Below, piece by piece: positions 19,394 through 28,704 of a DNA stretch of 64,000 nt. The notes beneath the pieces are model-generated. The model was not told the DNA's origin. It searched no databases and saw only the letters and a program-made list of their open reading frames with translations. The stretch lies in assembly GCA_945879145.1 (NCBI GenBank), contig CAMCUZ010000005.1, positions 1 through 64,000 of the forward strand, given 5' to 3'. Numbering within the stretch: the first letter of the stretch is position 1; every line of letters starts with the position of its first letter. The stretch comes from an uncultured Mediterranea sp. Its GTDB lineage: Bacteria > Bacteroidota > Bacteroidia > Bacteroidales > Bacteroidaceae. A program made the translations under genes and the position numbers.

Positions 19394-21253
19394 TTATTTA
19401 ATGGCTTTTTTGAGTGCTTTGCTCCAGATGCTGTAGCCCTCTGGGCGCAAGTGCAAGCCATCGGTGGTGAGCTCGGCCTTGAGCACTTCGGAGCCTTCTG
19501 ACTCGGTAAATAGGGGATAGAGATTAACGAAAGTAAGGCGCGGGTCGTTGCGTTCTTTGACCCAGGCTTCTAATTGGTGGTTGATGGCTGCGAAGTGGGA
19601 GGTCTTGCCGAGGAGCCGCTTGTAGCGATTGAAACTCTCGTTGATGGGGAGCAGGCTCTGCAGGTAGAGGTGCGTCTTGGGACACTCGCGCAGGATTTGT
19701 TCGGCTAGGTGGCAGATGGAGTGGGCGATGGAATCCACGGAGAGGTCGTGGCTTACATCGTTGGCTCCCGTCAGCAGACAGATAGCGCGAGGTTGGGCAG
19801 GGAGAATCTGGTGGAGGCGTTGTGTGATACCGGGTACGTCGTCGCCGATGATACCACGGTTGACCACATGCTTCATACCCAGTAGCTTGCCCCAGTCACC
19901 ACCACCCTCGGTTAGGCTATTGCCCAGCATCACGAGGTCCTTGTCGGTGATGGCAGGTTCGTTGTCGAACTGCAAGTAGCGTTTGCGGTAGTGGGGCGTG
20001 GGCTCGATGCCGCAGCGGCCTTGGTGATAGGGGCTGAGGATGGAGGCGGCCACAGTGTTGGCCACGAGTGTGCGGAGGCGCACCACGCTCTTGGAGTCGG
20101 CGGGGTGAACGGCGTTGGTGAGTAGAATCACCGAGGTATCGGTCTCAGGGTCTATGACGATGCTGGTACCCGTATAGCCCGTATGGCCGTAGGTGGAGGG
20201 GGAGAAGAGGTTGCCGTTATTGCTGGCGTAGGGGGAGTAGCTATCCCATCCAAGGGTGCGACCGAAGGGCATCACCTCGCGTGGCACTCGACGCATGGCC
20301 TCAACGCCCAGGGGAGAGAGGATGCGACGACCATTCCAGCTTCCACCATTCTGAAGCATGGCGCAGAGTATCGCGATGTCGTCAGCTGTGCTGAAGAGGC
20401 CAGCATTGCCGCTGATACCTGCGTTGAGAATGCGGGCCAGCGGATCGTGTACCTGTCCGCAGAGCATTTGGCCGTTAGCTTGCCGTTCGGTTGGGGCAAT
20501 GGGGTAGCTGACCACCAAACCAGGTATGTTGACCCAACGCTCTTTTTCGTCCAGTCTGCAGGGGTGGTAGTCGGTGTGGGTCATCCCAAGGGGCTGGAAG
20601 ATATGCAGGCGGGCAAAGTCGCGTAGTGACTGACCACTGATATGCTCTATGAGGTATTGCAGGGTGACGTAATTGAGGCAGCTGTACTGGAAGTTGGTGC
20701 GGGGTGCGAATTGGCGTGGGCAGGTGGCGATGTAGTGCATCAGGCTGTCGCGACAGGGCGATCCATACTGCTTCTGTAACTGAGCCACGGGGGCATAGGG
20801 TGGCAATCCCGAGGTATGGGTCAGCAGGTCCTGTACACGGATGGTTATGTTTGTGCCGTCCTGCCAATCTTCAAATTCCGGTAGGTAGAGGTTGACGGCA
20901 TCTTGCAACCGTAGCCGTCCCTGTTCGATGAGAATCATAGCGCATAGTGCGGTGCTCATCGGCTTGCTGCACGAGGCCATGTCAAACTGCGTATCGATGC
21001 TCATCGGTTCCTTCTGCGGCTCGAGGGCGCGCTGTCCAAAGGCCTTGAGGTAGGCCATCTTGCCGTGGCGTACTACGGCAAGCACGGCTCCGGGAATCTC
21101 ACCTTGCTGCACGGCCCGGAGCAGTACTGAATCGACTAAGGCTAACCGCGAGGCATCCATGCCCACCTCCCAGGGCAACACACGCTGTAACTGCTGCGCT
21201 CTGCCTATACTGGACATGGTGAGTATGATAGATAATATAATTAGGTGTTTCAT
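19394..21253 (-). CDS. Serine hydrolase (beta-lactamase/class C-like) fused to C-terminal SGNH/GDSL hydrolase
   Basis: N-terminal DMASCSKPMST (SxxK) and YSCLNY (YxN); C-terminal LVMLGNSLTEGGGDW, LLTGANDVSHD, DGLHLRPEGY. Confidence 0.88.
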   Translation of the reverse strand: MKHLIILSIILTMSSIGRAQQLQRVLPWEVGMDASRLALVDSVLLRAVQQGEIPGAVLAVVRHGKMAYLKAFGQRALEPQKEPMSIDTQFDMASCSKPMSTALCAMILIEQGRLRLQDAVNLYLPEFEDWQDGTNITIRVQDLLTHTSGLPPYAPVAQLQKQYGSPCRDSLMHYIATCPRQFAPRTNFQYSCLNYVTLQYLIEHISGQSLRDFARLHIFQPLGMTHTDYHPCRLDEKERWVNIPGLVVSYPIAPTERQANGQMLCGQVHDPLARILNAGISGNAGLFSTADDIAILCAMLQNGGSWNGRRILSPLGVEAMRRVPREVMPFGRTLGWDSYSPYASNNGNLFSPSTYGHTGYTGTSIVIDPETDTSVILLTNAVHPADSKSVVRLRTLVANTVAASILSPYHQGRCGIEPTPHYRKRYLQFDNEPAITDKDLVMLGNSLTEGGGDWGKLLGMKHVVNRGIIGDDVPGITQRLHQILPAQPRAICLLTGANDVSHDLSVDSIAHSICHLAEQILRECPKTHLYLQSLLPINESFNRYKRLLGKTSHFAAINHQLEAWVKERNDPRLTFVNLYPLFTESEGSEVLKAELTTDGLHLRPEGYSIWSKALKKAIK

Positions 21254-21293
21254 TGTTGAGCTTTGCTGTGATGAGGATCAGTAATAGGGTGCA

Positions 21294-22109
21294 TTATTGG
21301 GCATTCCGGTAGGCATCGACGGCTTTCTTCACCGAGCCATGCATCAGCAGCAAGTCGCGGGCTTTGCCATAATCCAAGCCCAGTTCCTCCACAATCATCC
21401 GCGTGCCGCGGTCGATGAGCTTCTTGTTGCTGAGCTGCATATTGACCATCTTGTTGCCTTTGACACGGCCCAATTGAATCATCACCGAGGTGGTGATCAT
21501 GTTGAGAATCATCTTCTGCCCGGTGCCCGACTTCATGCGCGAACTACCTGTAACGAACTCTGGACCTACAATCATCTCTATAGGTACATCGCTTTCTGCT
21601 GCCATGGGCGAGTCGGGATTGCTCGTGATACAGGCTGTCAGTATGCCGTGGGCACGTGCTTCGTGCAGGGCGCCGATAACGTAGGGGGTGGTACCGGAGG
21701 CGGCGATGCCAATCACGGTATCCTTGACGCTGATACCCCGTTCACACAGTTCTTCCCATCCTCGGTGGATATCGTCCTCAGCATTCTCCACGGGGTTTCG
21801 CAGAGCCGTGTCGCCACCAGCTATCAGTCCGATGACCAGCGTAGGGGGCATGCCGAATGTGGGTGGAATCTCGCTGGCATCGAGCACTCCGAGTCGGCCA
21901 CTCGTCCCGGCACCCATATAGAATATCCGCCCCCCTTGCTTCATGCGGGGTACAATCTGTGTCACTAGTTTCTCAATCTGCGGAATGGCCTCCTTCACGG
22001 CCAGGGCCACCTTCTGGTCTTCCGTATTGATGCCTTCTAGAAGTTCGCGTACACTTTTCTTCTCCAAATCGTTGTAGAGCGAAGGCTGCTCTGAGATTTT
22101 CACAAACAT
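21294..22109 (-). CDS. murQ: N-acetylmuramic acid 6-phosphate etherase
   Basis: GRIFYMGAGTSGRLGVLDASEIPPTFG, GIAASGTTPYVIGAL, ITSNPDSPMAAESDVPIE, GSSRMKSGTGQKMILNMITT. Confidence 0.96.
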   Translation of the reverse strand: MFVKISEQPSLYNDLEKKSVRELLEGINTEDQKVALAVKEAIPQIEKLVTQIVPRMKQGGRIFYMGAGTSGRLGVLDASEIPPTFGMPPTLVIGLIAGGDTALRNPVENAEDDIHRGWEELCERGISVKDTVIGIAASGTTPYVIGALHEARAHGILTACITSNPDSPMAAESDVPIEMIVGPEFVTGSSRMKSGTGQKMILNMITTSVMIQLGRVKGNKMVNMQLSNKKLIDRGTRMIVEELGLDYGKARDLLLMHGSVKKAVDAYRNAQ

Positions 22110-22214
22110 AGAGGAATTGAATAAATTACAAATTACAAATTACTAATTAAAAATTTAATCCCTTATCCCTAATTCCTAAACCCTAATTACCAATTTATAC
22201 TGGTGGGTGTTTGC

Positions 22215-22234
22215 GGGCGCAAAATATTGCGCCC
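22215..22234. repeat. REP-like palindrome GGGCGCAA-AATA-TTGCGCCC
   Basis: perfect 8-bp stem, 4-nt loop between murQ and the kinase gene. Confidence 0.75.
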
Positions 22235-22269
22235 CTACAAGTGGTTCATCACTAAACACTAGTTCTTAA

Positions 22270-23112
22270 TCACTGCTCGGAATGAAACTTCAGCAACCCC
22301 TCCATGGGGGCTTTGATAATGAGGCCCAGCTGGAGGCCTAGTTCGGCCATCGTTTCGCTCAGCAGCTCGCGGTAGTACCACGCCACGGAGCCGTTGAAGC
22401 CCACGCGGTAGGGAGAGTAGTCGTACTGCATCACATTGCGTGTGAGGAACGCCTTGAAGCTCTGCTTGATCAGCTGTCGCACTTCGGGTACCTCAATATG
22501 GGCCGCGAGGAAAGGCGAGAGACTGGCTAGGAACCGGTTGGGGAAGGGTTGGCGATAGACGCGGTCGATAATCTCTGCCGGAGTCAGCCCGTACTGCTTC
22601 AGAAACTCTTCCTTGAGCCCTGCAGGCAGTTGATTCTTCAGCAGGTCGCCCACGAGCAGTTTGCCCAACACGGCTCCACTCCCTTCATCGCCCAGGATAA
22701 AACCAAGAGGCGAGACGTTGGCTACTATTTCCTCTCCATTATAGAAGCAGGAGTTACTTCCCGTGCCCATGATGCAGGCGATACCTGCCTCGTGGCCGCA
22801 CACCGAACGTGCTGCGGCTAGCATGTCGCTGTTGACCTCTATGCAATCCGCATCGAGCATCAATACGCGTGAAATAGCCCGGCGTACCTGTTCGACCTTG
22901 TCGAACGCACAGCCGGCACCGTAGAAATAAACGGCCTCAGGACGCTTTCCTTCCAGTCCGGGTAGGAGCGAGGTCTGCATCTCGGTAACCATCTCCTCTT
23001 CGCTCTGAAAGAAGGGATTCATGCCTTTGGTGGGGATGCGCTTCAGCGCCACTCCCTGCTCTGCCATACACCAATCAGTCTTGGTTGAGCCACTGTCTGC
23101 TATCAGTATCAT
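22270..23112 (-). CDS. BadF/BadG-type N-acetyl-amino-sugar kinase (MurK/NagK-like)
   Basis: MILIADSGSTKTDW, GIACIMGTGSNSCFYNG, GFILGDEGSGAVLGK, VGFNGSVAW. Confidence 0.88.
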   Translation of the reverse strand: MILIADSGSTKTDWCMAEQGVALKRIPTKGMNPFFQSEEEMVTEMQTSLLPGLEGKRPEAVYFYGAGCAFDKVEQVRRAISRVLMLDADCIEVNSDMLAAARSVCGHEAGIACIMGTGSNSCFYNGEEIVANVSPLGFILGDEGSGAVLGKLLVGDLLKNQLPAGLKEEFLKQYGLTPAEIIDRVYRQPFPNRFLASLSPFLAAHIEVPEVRQLIKQSFKAFLTRNVMQYDYSPYRVGFNGSVAWYYRELLSETMAELGLQLGLIIKAPMEGLLKFHSEQ

Positions 23113-23205
23113 ATTGTCTTGGAGTTAAATAATCGATTCAAGTTTCTTTAATCTATCTCTTTCTTTTTTCTCTTTTTCAGCTTATGCCGAATGTCAGGTT
23201 GCATA

Positions 23206-24393
23206 TTATATCTTAATGTAAATGCGTCGTTTGTAGAGCGGGTAGCCGATGCTCCAGCAGAGGGCTACGAAGAGTAGGGCATAGGCCAGCGAGCCTGCAG
23301 TTTCGCCCAGCAGGGGTTGGAGCACATCGCGATAGAGCCGGCCGTGTAGGCCCGTGCTGCCTAAGAGGATACTGAGCACGCCACCTAAGACGTACATGAA
23401 GAGTGGGTTGACGCCAAAAGCCTCAAAGAACCGGCTCCAACCCCTTTTCCCCTTGACGTCGATGATCCATACCAGTACACCCAGCAGGCTGGAGGCCATC
23501 CCACAGGTGGTCAGCACGAAAGTGGGTGACCACACCTTCTTATTGATGGGGCAGCCGTAGCTCAGAAGCAGGCCGCTGAAGGTCAGTACTGCACCCACCA
23601 GGAAGAGCTTGACCAACAGTGTCGTGTGGGCATCACCTGCCCCCTTTGAGGTCTCGTCTTGCCCTCTCCTCGCCTCGTTTGCCTCGGGGCCAAAGAGCAT
23701 ACGTCCCACTGAGAAGCCCAGCAGAACGTGGGCGATGGAAGGCACCGTGCTGAGGAGTCCTTCGGGGTCGATGCCATGGTCCCTGTACATGTGGGCCGGA
23801 GTGAGCAGGGTGCGGTCGATTACTGAGAGTATATTCTCTTCGCCATAGACAAAGCCGTTGCAGCTGAGCAGTACCACTCCGTAGCCCACCAACAGCAGGC
23901 CAGTAATCCAGGGAATAAGGCGATGGTTCAGGGTGAGAGCCATCAGCGAAGCAGCACAGTAGCAGAGTGCCAGCCGCTGCATCACGCCTAGGATGCGCAT
24001 GCGGTCGAAGGTCCAGACTGATGCCCAGAGGTTCTGGCTGAAACTCAACTCTTCGGGGGCTGAGGCCCAGTAATAGCAGCAACGGGAGAACCAGCCGATG
24101 GCCATACCGATGACGAAGATGACCAGCGTGCGGCGGACTATTTTCAGTGCCGTCTCGCGGCTCAAGGTAAAGCGGTACTTCTTGAGCGAGATGTAGGTGG
24201 AGATGCCCATAATGAACATGAAGAATGGGAACACCAGGTCGGTTGGAGTAAGGCCGTTCCACTCGGCATGACACAGCGGTGCGTAAATGTGGCTCCACGT
24301 GCCAGGGTTGTTGACCAGGATCATCCCTGCAATGGTGATGCCACGCAGGATATCCAGGGCCAGTATGCGTTGACTAGGATTGACGTTGCTCAT
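23206..24393 (-). CDS. HGSNAT/NagX-like (DUF5009-type) membrane protein
   Basis: RILALDILRGITIAGMILVNNPGTWSHIYAPLCHAEWNGLTPTDLVFPFFMFIMG, multi-TM. Confidence 0.88.
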   Translation of the reverse strand: MSNVNPSQRILALDILRGITIAGMILVNNPGTWSHIYAPLCHAEWNGLTPTDLVFPFFMFIMGISTYISLKKYRFTLSRETALKIVRRTLVIFVIGMAIGWFSRCCYYWASAPEELSFSQNLWASVWTFDRMRILGVMQRLALCYCAASLMALTLNHRLIPWITGLLLVGYGVVLLSCNGFVYGEENILSVIDRTLLTPAHMYRDHGIDPEGLLSTVPSIAHVLLGFSVGRMLFGPEANEARRGQDETSKGAGDAHTTLLVKLFLVGAVLTFSGLLLSYGCPINKKVWSPTFVLTTCGMASSLLGVLVWIIDVKGKRGWSRFFEAFGVNPLFMYVLGGVLSILLGSTGLHGRLYRDVLQPLLGETAGSLAYALLFVALCWSIGYPLYKRRIYIKI

Positions 24394-24450
24394 GATGCTT
24401 TCTCTTGTTTTATGCTCTTATTCTTTTGTTTTATCGTATCTACGGCTGGC

Positions 24451-27411
24451 TTACTGTTTGGCCGTGGTGCATTCATCTACCAAGTAGGCGATGTTCACGT
24501 AGGGCACACCCGAGTGGGTGCTCAGGCCGATTTCACAGGTGCGGCTATTGCTGTAGCCCAATGTGATGCCATGGGCCTCAATCTGTGGACGCAGTTTGCG
24601 TAGGGCGTAGGCATTCAGTTCCGGATGGGTAAAGCCTCGGTCACCGGCAAAGCCACAGCAACCTATCTCTTCAGGTACCAACACCTCGGTGGAGCAGAGA
24701 CGGGCCAAGGCCACCAGTGTGGGGCCTAACCCCATCTGGCGCATGGAGCAGGTAATGTGGACTGCTACGGGGCGTGTGGTGGGGGTAAACTCCAGGTAGG
24801 GCCGCAGTATGGTGTAGATAAACTCTGCAGGCTCGTAGAGCTTCATCCGCTGGATGTGCTGGCGCATACGGTGCAGACAGGGACTCTGGTCGCAGAGCAC
24901 GGGGATACGCCCTCCATCGCTCGCTTGCCACAACGCCTCTTCCAGCTCATGCAACTTGCGGTCGGCAATCTCCATCATCCCTTTGCTCTCCCAGATGGTA
25001 CCACAGCAGAGCTGCTCCATCCCCTCAGGGAAGATGACCTCGAAGCCGGCCTTGTGGAGCACGGCAATCATCTTGTTGACCAATGCTTGCTCCTCCTTCG
25101 ACTTCGAGGGGAGACCCATGGTCTGGTTGATGCAGCTGGGGAAATAGACTACCTGACGCTTCGTCGGGTTTGCCTCGGGATCCGTCTTGTAGGCCACCGA
25201 GGCAGGCACTACGCGCGAACCTTTATATCTATACGCTTTCGGCATGGAGGGGAACCATTGCGGGATGCCCAACGCATGATGCATACCTTGTGTAATGCGG
25301 CTCATCAGACGGGTGCCTATCAGGTTGTGAGCTGTATCAGCCAGGCTCAGAACGGGGCGTAGGCCACGCTTGACGGCGGCAAAATGGCGTGCGGCATAGT
25401 CACCAATCTGATAGCCAAGACTCGATGGGGGAAGCTGTTGCTGACGCACCAGGTGGGTAAGGTCGGCCGTGTTGATGCCCATGGGGCAGGAGAGTGAGCA
25501 GAGTCCGTCGCCTGCACAAGTCTCGTTTCCGAGATATTGGTATTGCTTGGTGAGCAGGGCCAATCGCTCGGGGTCGTCACCGTTCGCTCTCAGTCTGGCC
25601 AACTCACGCTGGATTACGATGCGTTGGCGCGAAGAGAGCGTCAAGCCGCAGGATAGACAGTTCACCTCGCAGAAGCCACACTCTATGCAGCGGTTGAGCT
25701 TATTGTAGATGGCTGTGGCCTCTGCCTCGCGCTCGGCATTTGACAACGGGCTCGTCTGCTTCATCAAGGGTAGGGGCTTGAAGCACTTGATATGGCACTC
25801 CGGATCGTCGTTGAAGATGACCCCTGGATTGAGCAAACCTTTCGGGTCGAACAGTTGCTTCACCGCCTTCATCAGTTGGTAGGCCTCGTCACCCCATTCG
25901 TAGCGCACGAAGGGGGCCATGTTACGTCCTGTTCCATGTTCGGCCTTTAACGAGCCGTCGTATTGATCCACTACCAGATGTTTTACATCTTCCATGAGGT
26001 CGGCATAGCGCTTCACTTCGGCCTTGGTATGGAAACTTTGGTTGATGATGAAGTGGTAATTCCCCTCTAAGGCATGGCCGTAGATGCAGGCATCATGGTA
26101 GCCGTGGCGGGCCAGGAGTTGCTGCAGCTGGGCGGTGGCCTCGGGCAGTTGCTCCACGTGGAAAGCTACATCCTCAATCAGACAGGTGGTACCCGGTTGT
26201 CGCGTACCTCCCACGCTGGGGAAAATGCCTGACCGAATGGCCCAGTAGGGCTGGTACTCCTCGGGTTTGTCGGTGAAGCAGACAGGGGTGTAGGTGCTGA
26301 AGGCGGCTAAGCATTGACCAATTTCGTTGATATGCTGTTGTAGTTCCTCAGAGCTGTCGGCCTTGGTCTCTACGAGCAGGGCGGTGAGTCCTTTTTCGTC
26401 TCCGGGTCCCACACCGGGCCATAGGGACGAAGCCACCTCGCCTTTGTAGCGCAGGTAGGTGGGGTCGTTGACCGATGAGAGGCTCTTGTAGTCGAGCATC
26501 TCGGCACTCTTCACTACGCGGTAGGCAAGCTGCTTCAGAGCCACCACTGCACGACAAGCCTCCTGGATAGTCTTGAAGTAGAGCATGGCACTGGCCTTGC
26601 AGGGGTAGTCATGCGCGGTCTGCATGGTCACCTCGCTCACGAAGGCCAGCGTTCCCTCAGAGCCTACCATGAGGTGAGTGATGATGTCGAAGGGGTCATC
26701 GAAGAGAACAAAGGGGAGGATATTGAGTCCCGTGACGTTCTTGATGGCATATTTGTAGCGGATACGCTCCAGGAGCGGAATATTAGACTTCACCTCGTCG
26801 CGTAAACGACAGATTTCGCGCAGGAAGTCGCTGTGATTGGCCTCAAAGGCTGCTTTGCTCGCGGCATCACCGGTGTCGAGCAGGGTGCCATCAGTCAGAA
26901 TGATACGTGCTGAGAGCAGGGTGCGATCGCTGTTGGCGTGGGTGCCGCAGTTCATACCTGAGGCGTTGTTCATCACGATGCCACCTACCATAGCGCTCTT
27001 CACAGAGGCAGGGTCGGGGGAAAATTTACGGCCATAAGGGGCGAGCAGTTCGTTAACCCGCTGCCCCACGATGCCAGGCTGGAGCCGGATGGTCTTACCT
27101 TCGGGGCCAATGACGTAGTGCTCCCAGTGCTTGCCCGCTACGATGAGGATAGAGTCGCTCACCGATTGCCCCGACAGGCTGGTTCCTGCAGCGCGGAAGG
27201 TGACGGGGAGCTGGTAGTGGTTGGCCAGCTGCAAGAGTCGCTTCACCTCCTCTTCGCATGTGGAGCGGATGATGATTTGTGGTATCAAGCGATAAAATCC
27301 TGCATCGGTGCCCCACGCCAGCCGGCGTAGCTCATCGGTGTAGATTCGATCTTGAGGAATGAATTGGCTTACCTCATGCAAGTAAGCTGTGTAGTTGTTT
27401 TGATGCATCAT
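24451..27411 (-). CDS. FAD-linked oxidase with Fe-S/CCG domains (D-lactate dehydrogenase-like)
   Basis: FAD-binding FRAAGTSLSGQSVSDSILI; Fe-S CIECGFCEVNCLSCG and CAGDGLCSLSCPMGINT; CCG motifs; 986 aa. Confidence 0.9.
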   Translation of the reverse strand: MMHQNNYTAYLHEVSQFIPQDRIYTDELRRLAWGTDAGFYRLIPQIIIRSTCEEEVKRLLQLANHYQLPVTFRAAGTSLSGQSVSDSILIVAGKHWEHYVIGPEGKTIRLQPGIVGQRVNELLAPYGRKFSPDPASVKSAMVGGIVMNNASGMNCGTHANSDRTLLSARIILTDGTLLDTGDAASKAAFEANHSDFLREICRLRDEVKSNIPLLERIRYKYAIKNVTGLNILPFVLFDDPFDIITHLMVGSEGTLAFVSEVTMQTAHDYPCKASAMLYFKTIQEACRAVVALKQLAYRVVKSAEMLDYKSLSSVNDPTYLRYKGEVASSLWPGVGPGDEKGLTALLVETKADSSEELQQHINEIGQCLAAFSTYTPVCFTDKPEEYQPYWAIRSGIFPSVGGTRQPGTTCLIEDVAFHVEQLPEATAQLQQLLARHGYHDACIYGHALEGNYHFIINQSFHTKAEVKRYADLMEDVKHLVVDQYDGSLKAEHGTGRNMAPFVRYEWGDEAYQLMKAVKQLFDPKGLLNPGVIFNDDPECHIKCFKPLPLMKQTSPLSNAEREAEATAIYNKLNRCIECGFCEVNCLSCGLTLSSRQRIVIQRELARLRANGDDPERLALLTKQYQYLGNETCAGDGLCSLSCPMGINTADLTHLVRQQQLPPSSLGYQIGDYAARHFAAVKRGLRPVLSLADTAHNLIGTRLMSRITQGMHHALGIPQWFPSMPKAYRYKGSRVVPASVAYKTDPEANPTKRQVVYFPSCINQTMGLPSKSKEEQALVNKMIAVLHKAGFEVIFPEGMEQLCCGTIWESKGMMEIADRKLHELEEALWQASDGGRIPVLCDQSPCLHRMRQHIQRMKLYEPAEFIYTILRPYLEFTPTTRPVAVHITCSMRQMGLGPTLVALARLCSTEVLVPEEIGCCGFAGDRGFTHPELNAYALRKLRPQIEAHGITLGYSNSRTCEIGLSTHSGVPYVNIAYLVDECTTAKQ

Positions 27412-28649
27412 TTATAGAGATAATATTTTTTTGCTAATAGGCGGAAGCTATCTACATCCTTGTTCCAGTAATCGCTGATGTCGGCCCATCGGTTGTGCTG
27501 GCTGAAGCGGATTCGAATCTGCTTCGAGCCGCATACTTTGTCAAACATATTGAAACGTCCTGCGTCTGCTCGGTCGAACACGGCCCGATTGGGCCACAGC
27601 TCAGCAATGGCCTCCATGACGCGAAACTGGATCTCTGCCAAGGGTGCAGCTTGTACATTGGTTAAGTGAACCTGTACACCTTGCAACTGTTCCCCTTTGC
27701 CTGGACCATAGAAAGGTTTCAAGTAGATGGGCCGGAACTCTACACCGGGAAGGTGTAAGGCATTGAGATGCTTGGCCAGTACATGGGCGTCCATCCACGT
27801 GGCGCCAAACATCTGGAAGGGGATGGTATAGCCCACGCCAATGCTCACGTAGCCTCCCAGCTCACCCAGAATGCCACTTACGGGATAGAAGAAGGCCGAG
27901 TGGGCATGGGGGATGTGGGGCGATGAGGGTACCCATTGCAGCCCCGTTTGCGTGTAGTCCATCTTGCGCTTCCATCCCTTCATCTTCACCACCTGTAACT
28001 GGCATTGCACACCGCCCCGGAGCATGCGCTCCCCGTTGAGTAACAGGGCCAGCTCGCCGCAGGTCAGCCCGTAGAGGTAGGGTATCTTAAACTGGCTGAC
28101 GAAGGAGGTGCAATCCTCCTCTGTCAGATTGCCCTCTATTTTTAGTCCGCCTAAGGGGTTGGGCCGGTCGAGCACGATGAACTCCTTTCCGTTCTCGGCA
28201 GCTGCCTCCATAGCCAGTCCCATGGTGCTGATGTAGGTAAATGATCGGCACCCGATGTCTTGGATGTCATAGACCAGTACATCGATATCCTTCAGCATGT
28301 CGGGCGTGGCTTTACGAGTTTTACCGTAGAGCGAATAGACAGGTAGTCCCGTGGTGGCATCCTTCAGGTCACTCACGTGGTCGCCGGCATGTACGTCGCC
28401 TCTCACCCCATGCTCTGGTCCGTAGAGGGCCACTAGATTCACTTCGGGGGCGTTGAAGAGGATGTCGATGGTGGAGCGCATGGTATTGTCCACGCCAGTG
28501 GGATTAGTAATCAGTCCCACACGCTTTCCTTGAAGGCAGTCAAAGTGCCGCTCCTTCAGCACCTCAATGCCCGTTTTTATTTTGATTTTCTGAGCCTGAA
28601 TCCCGCTGCATAGCAGCAAGGCCCAAAGGCTTATCATCCATTGTTTCAT
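27408..28649 (-). CDS. namZ: DUF1343 protein, NamZ-like exo-beta-N-acetylmuramidase
   Basis: GIEVLKERHFDCLQGKRVGLITNPTGVD, LYGPEHGVRGD, VYDIQDIGCRSFTYISTM, VLDRPNPLGG; signal peptide. Confidence 0.88.
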   Translation of the reverse strand: MKQWMISLWALLLCSGIQAQKIKIKTGIEVLKERHFDCLQGKRVGLITNPTGVDNTMRSTIDILFNAPEVNLVALYGPEHGVRGDVHAGDHVSDLKDATTGLPVYSLYGKTRKATPDMLKDIDVLVYDIQDIGCRSFTYISTMGLAMEAAAENGKEFIVLDRPNPLGGLKIEGNLTEEDCTSFVSQFKIPYLYGLTCGELALLLNGERMLRGGVQCQLQVVKMKGWKRKMDYTQTGLQWVPSSPHIPHAHSAFFYPVSGILGELGGYVSIGVGYTIPFQMFGATWMDAHVLAKHLNALHLPGVEFRPIYLKPFYGPGKGEQLQGVQVHLTNVQAAPLAEIQFRVMEAIAELWPNRAVFDRADAGRFNMFDKVCGSKQIRIRFSQHNRWADISDYWNKDVDSFRLLAKKYYLYK

Positions 28650-28704
28650 AGTGGTATCCGTAATAAATAGCGATGTTATTAATCAGTTGTCGGGGTATAT
28701 GGAG

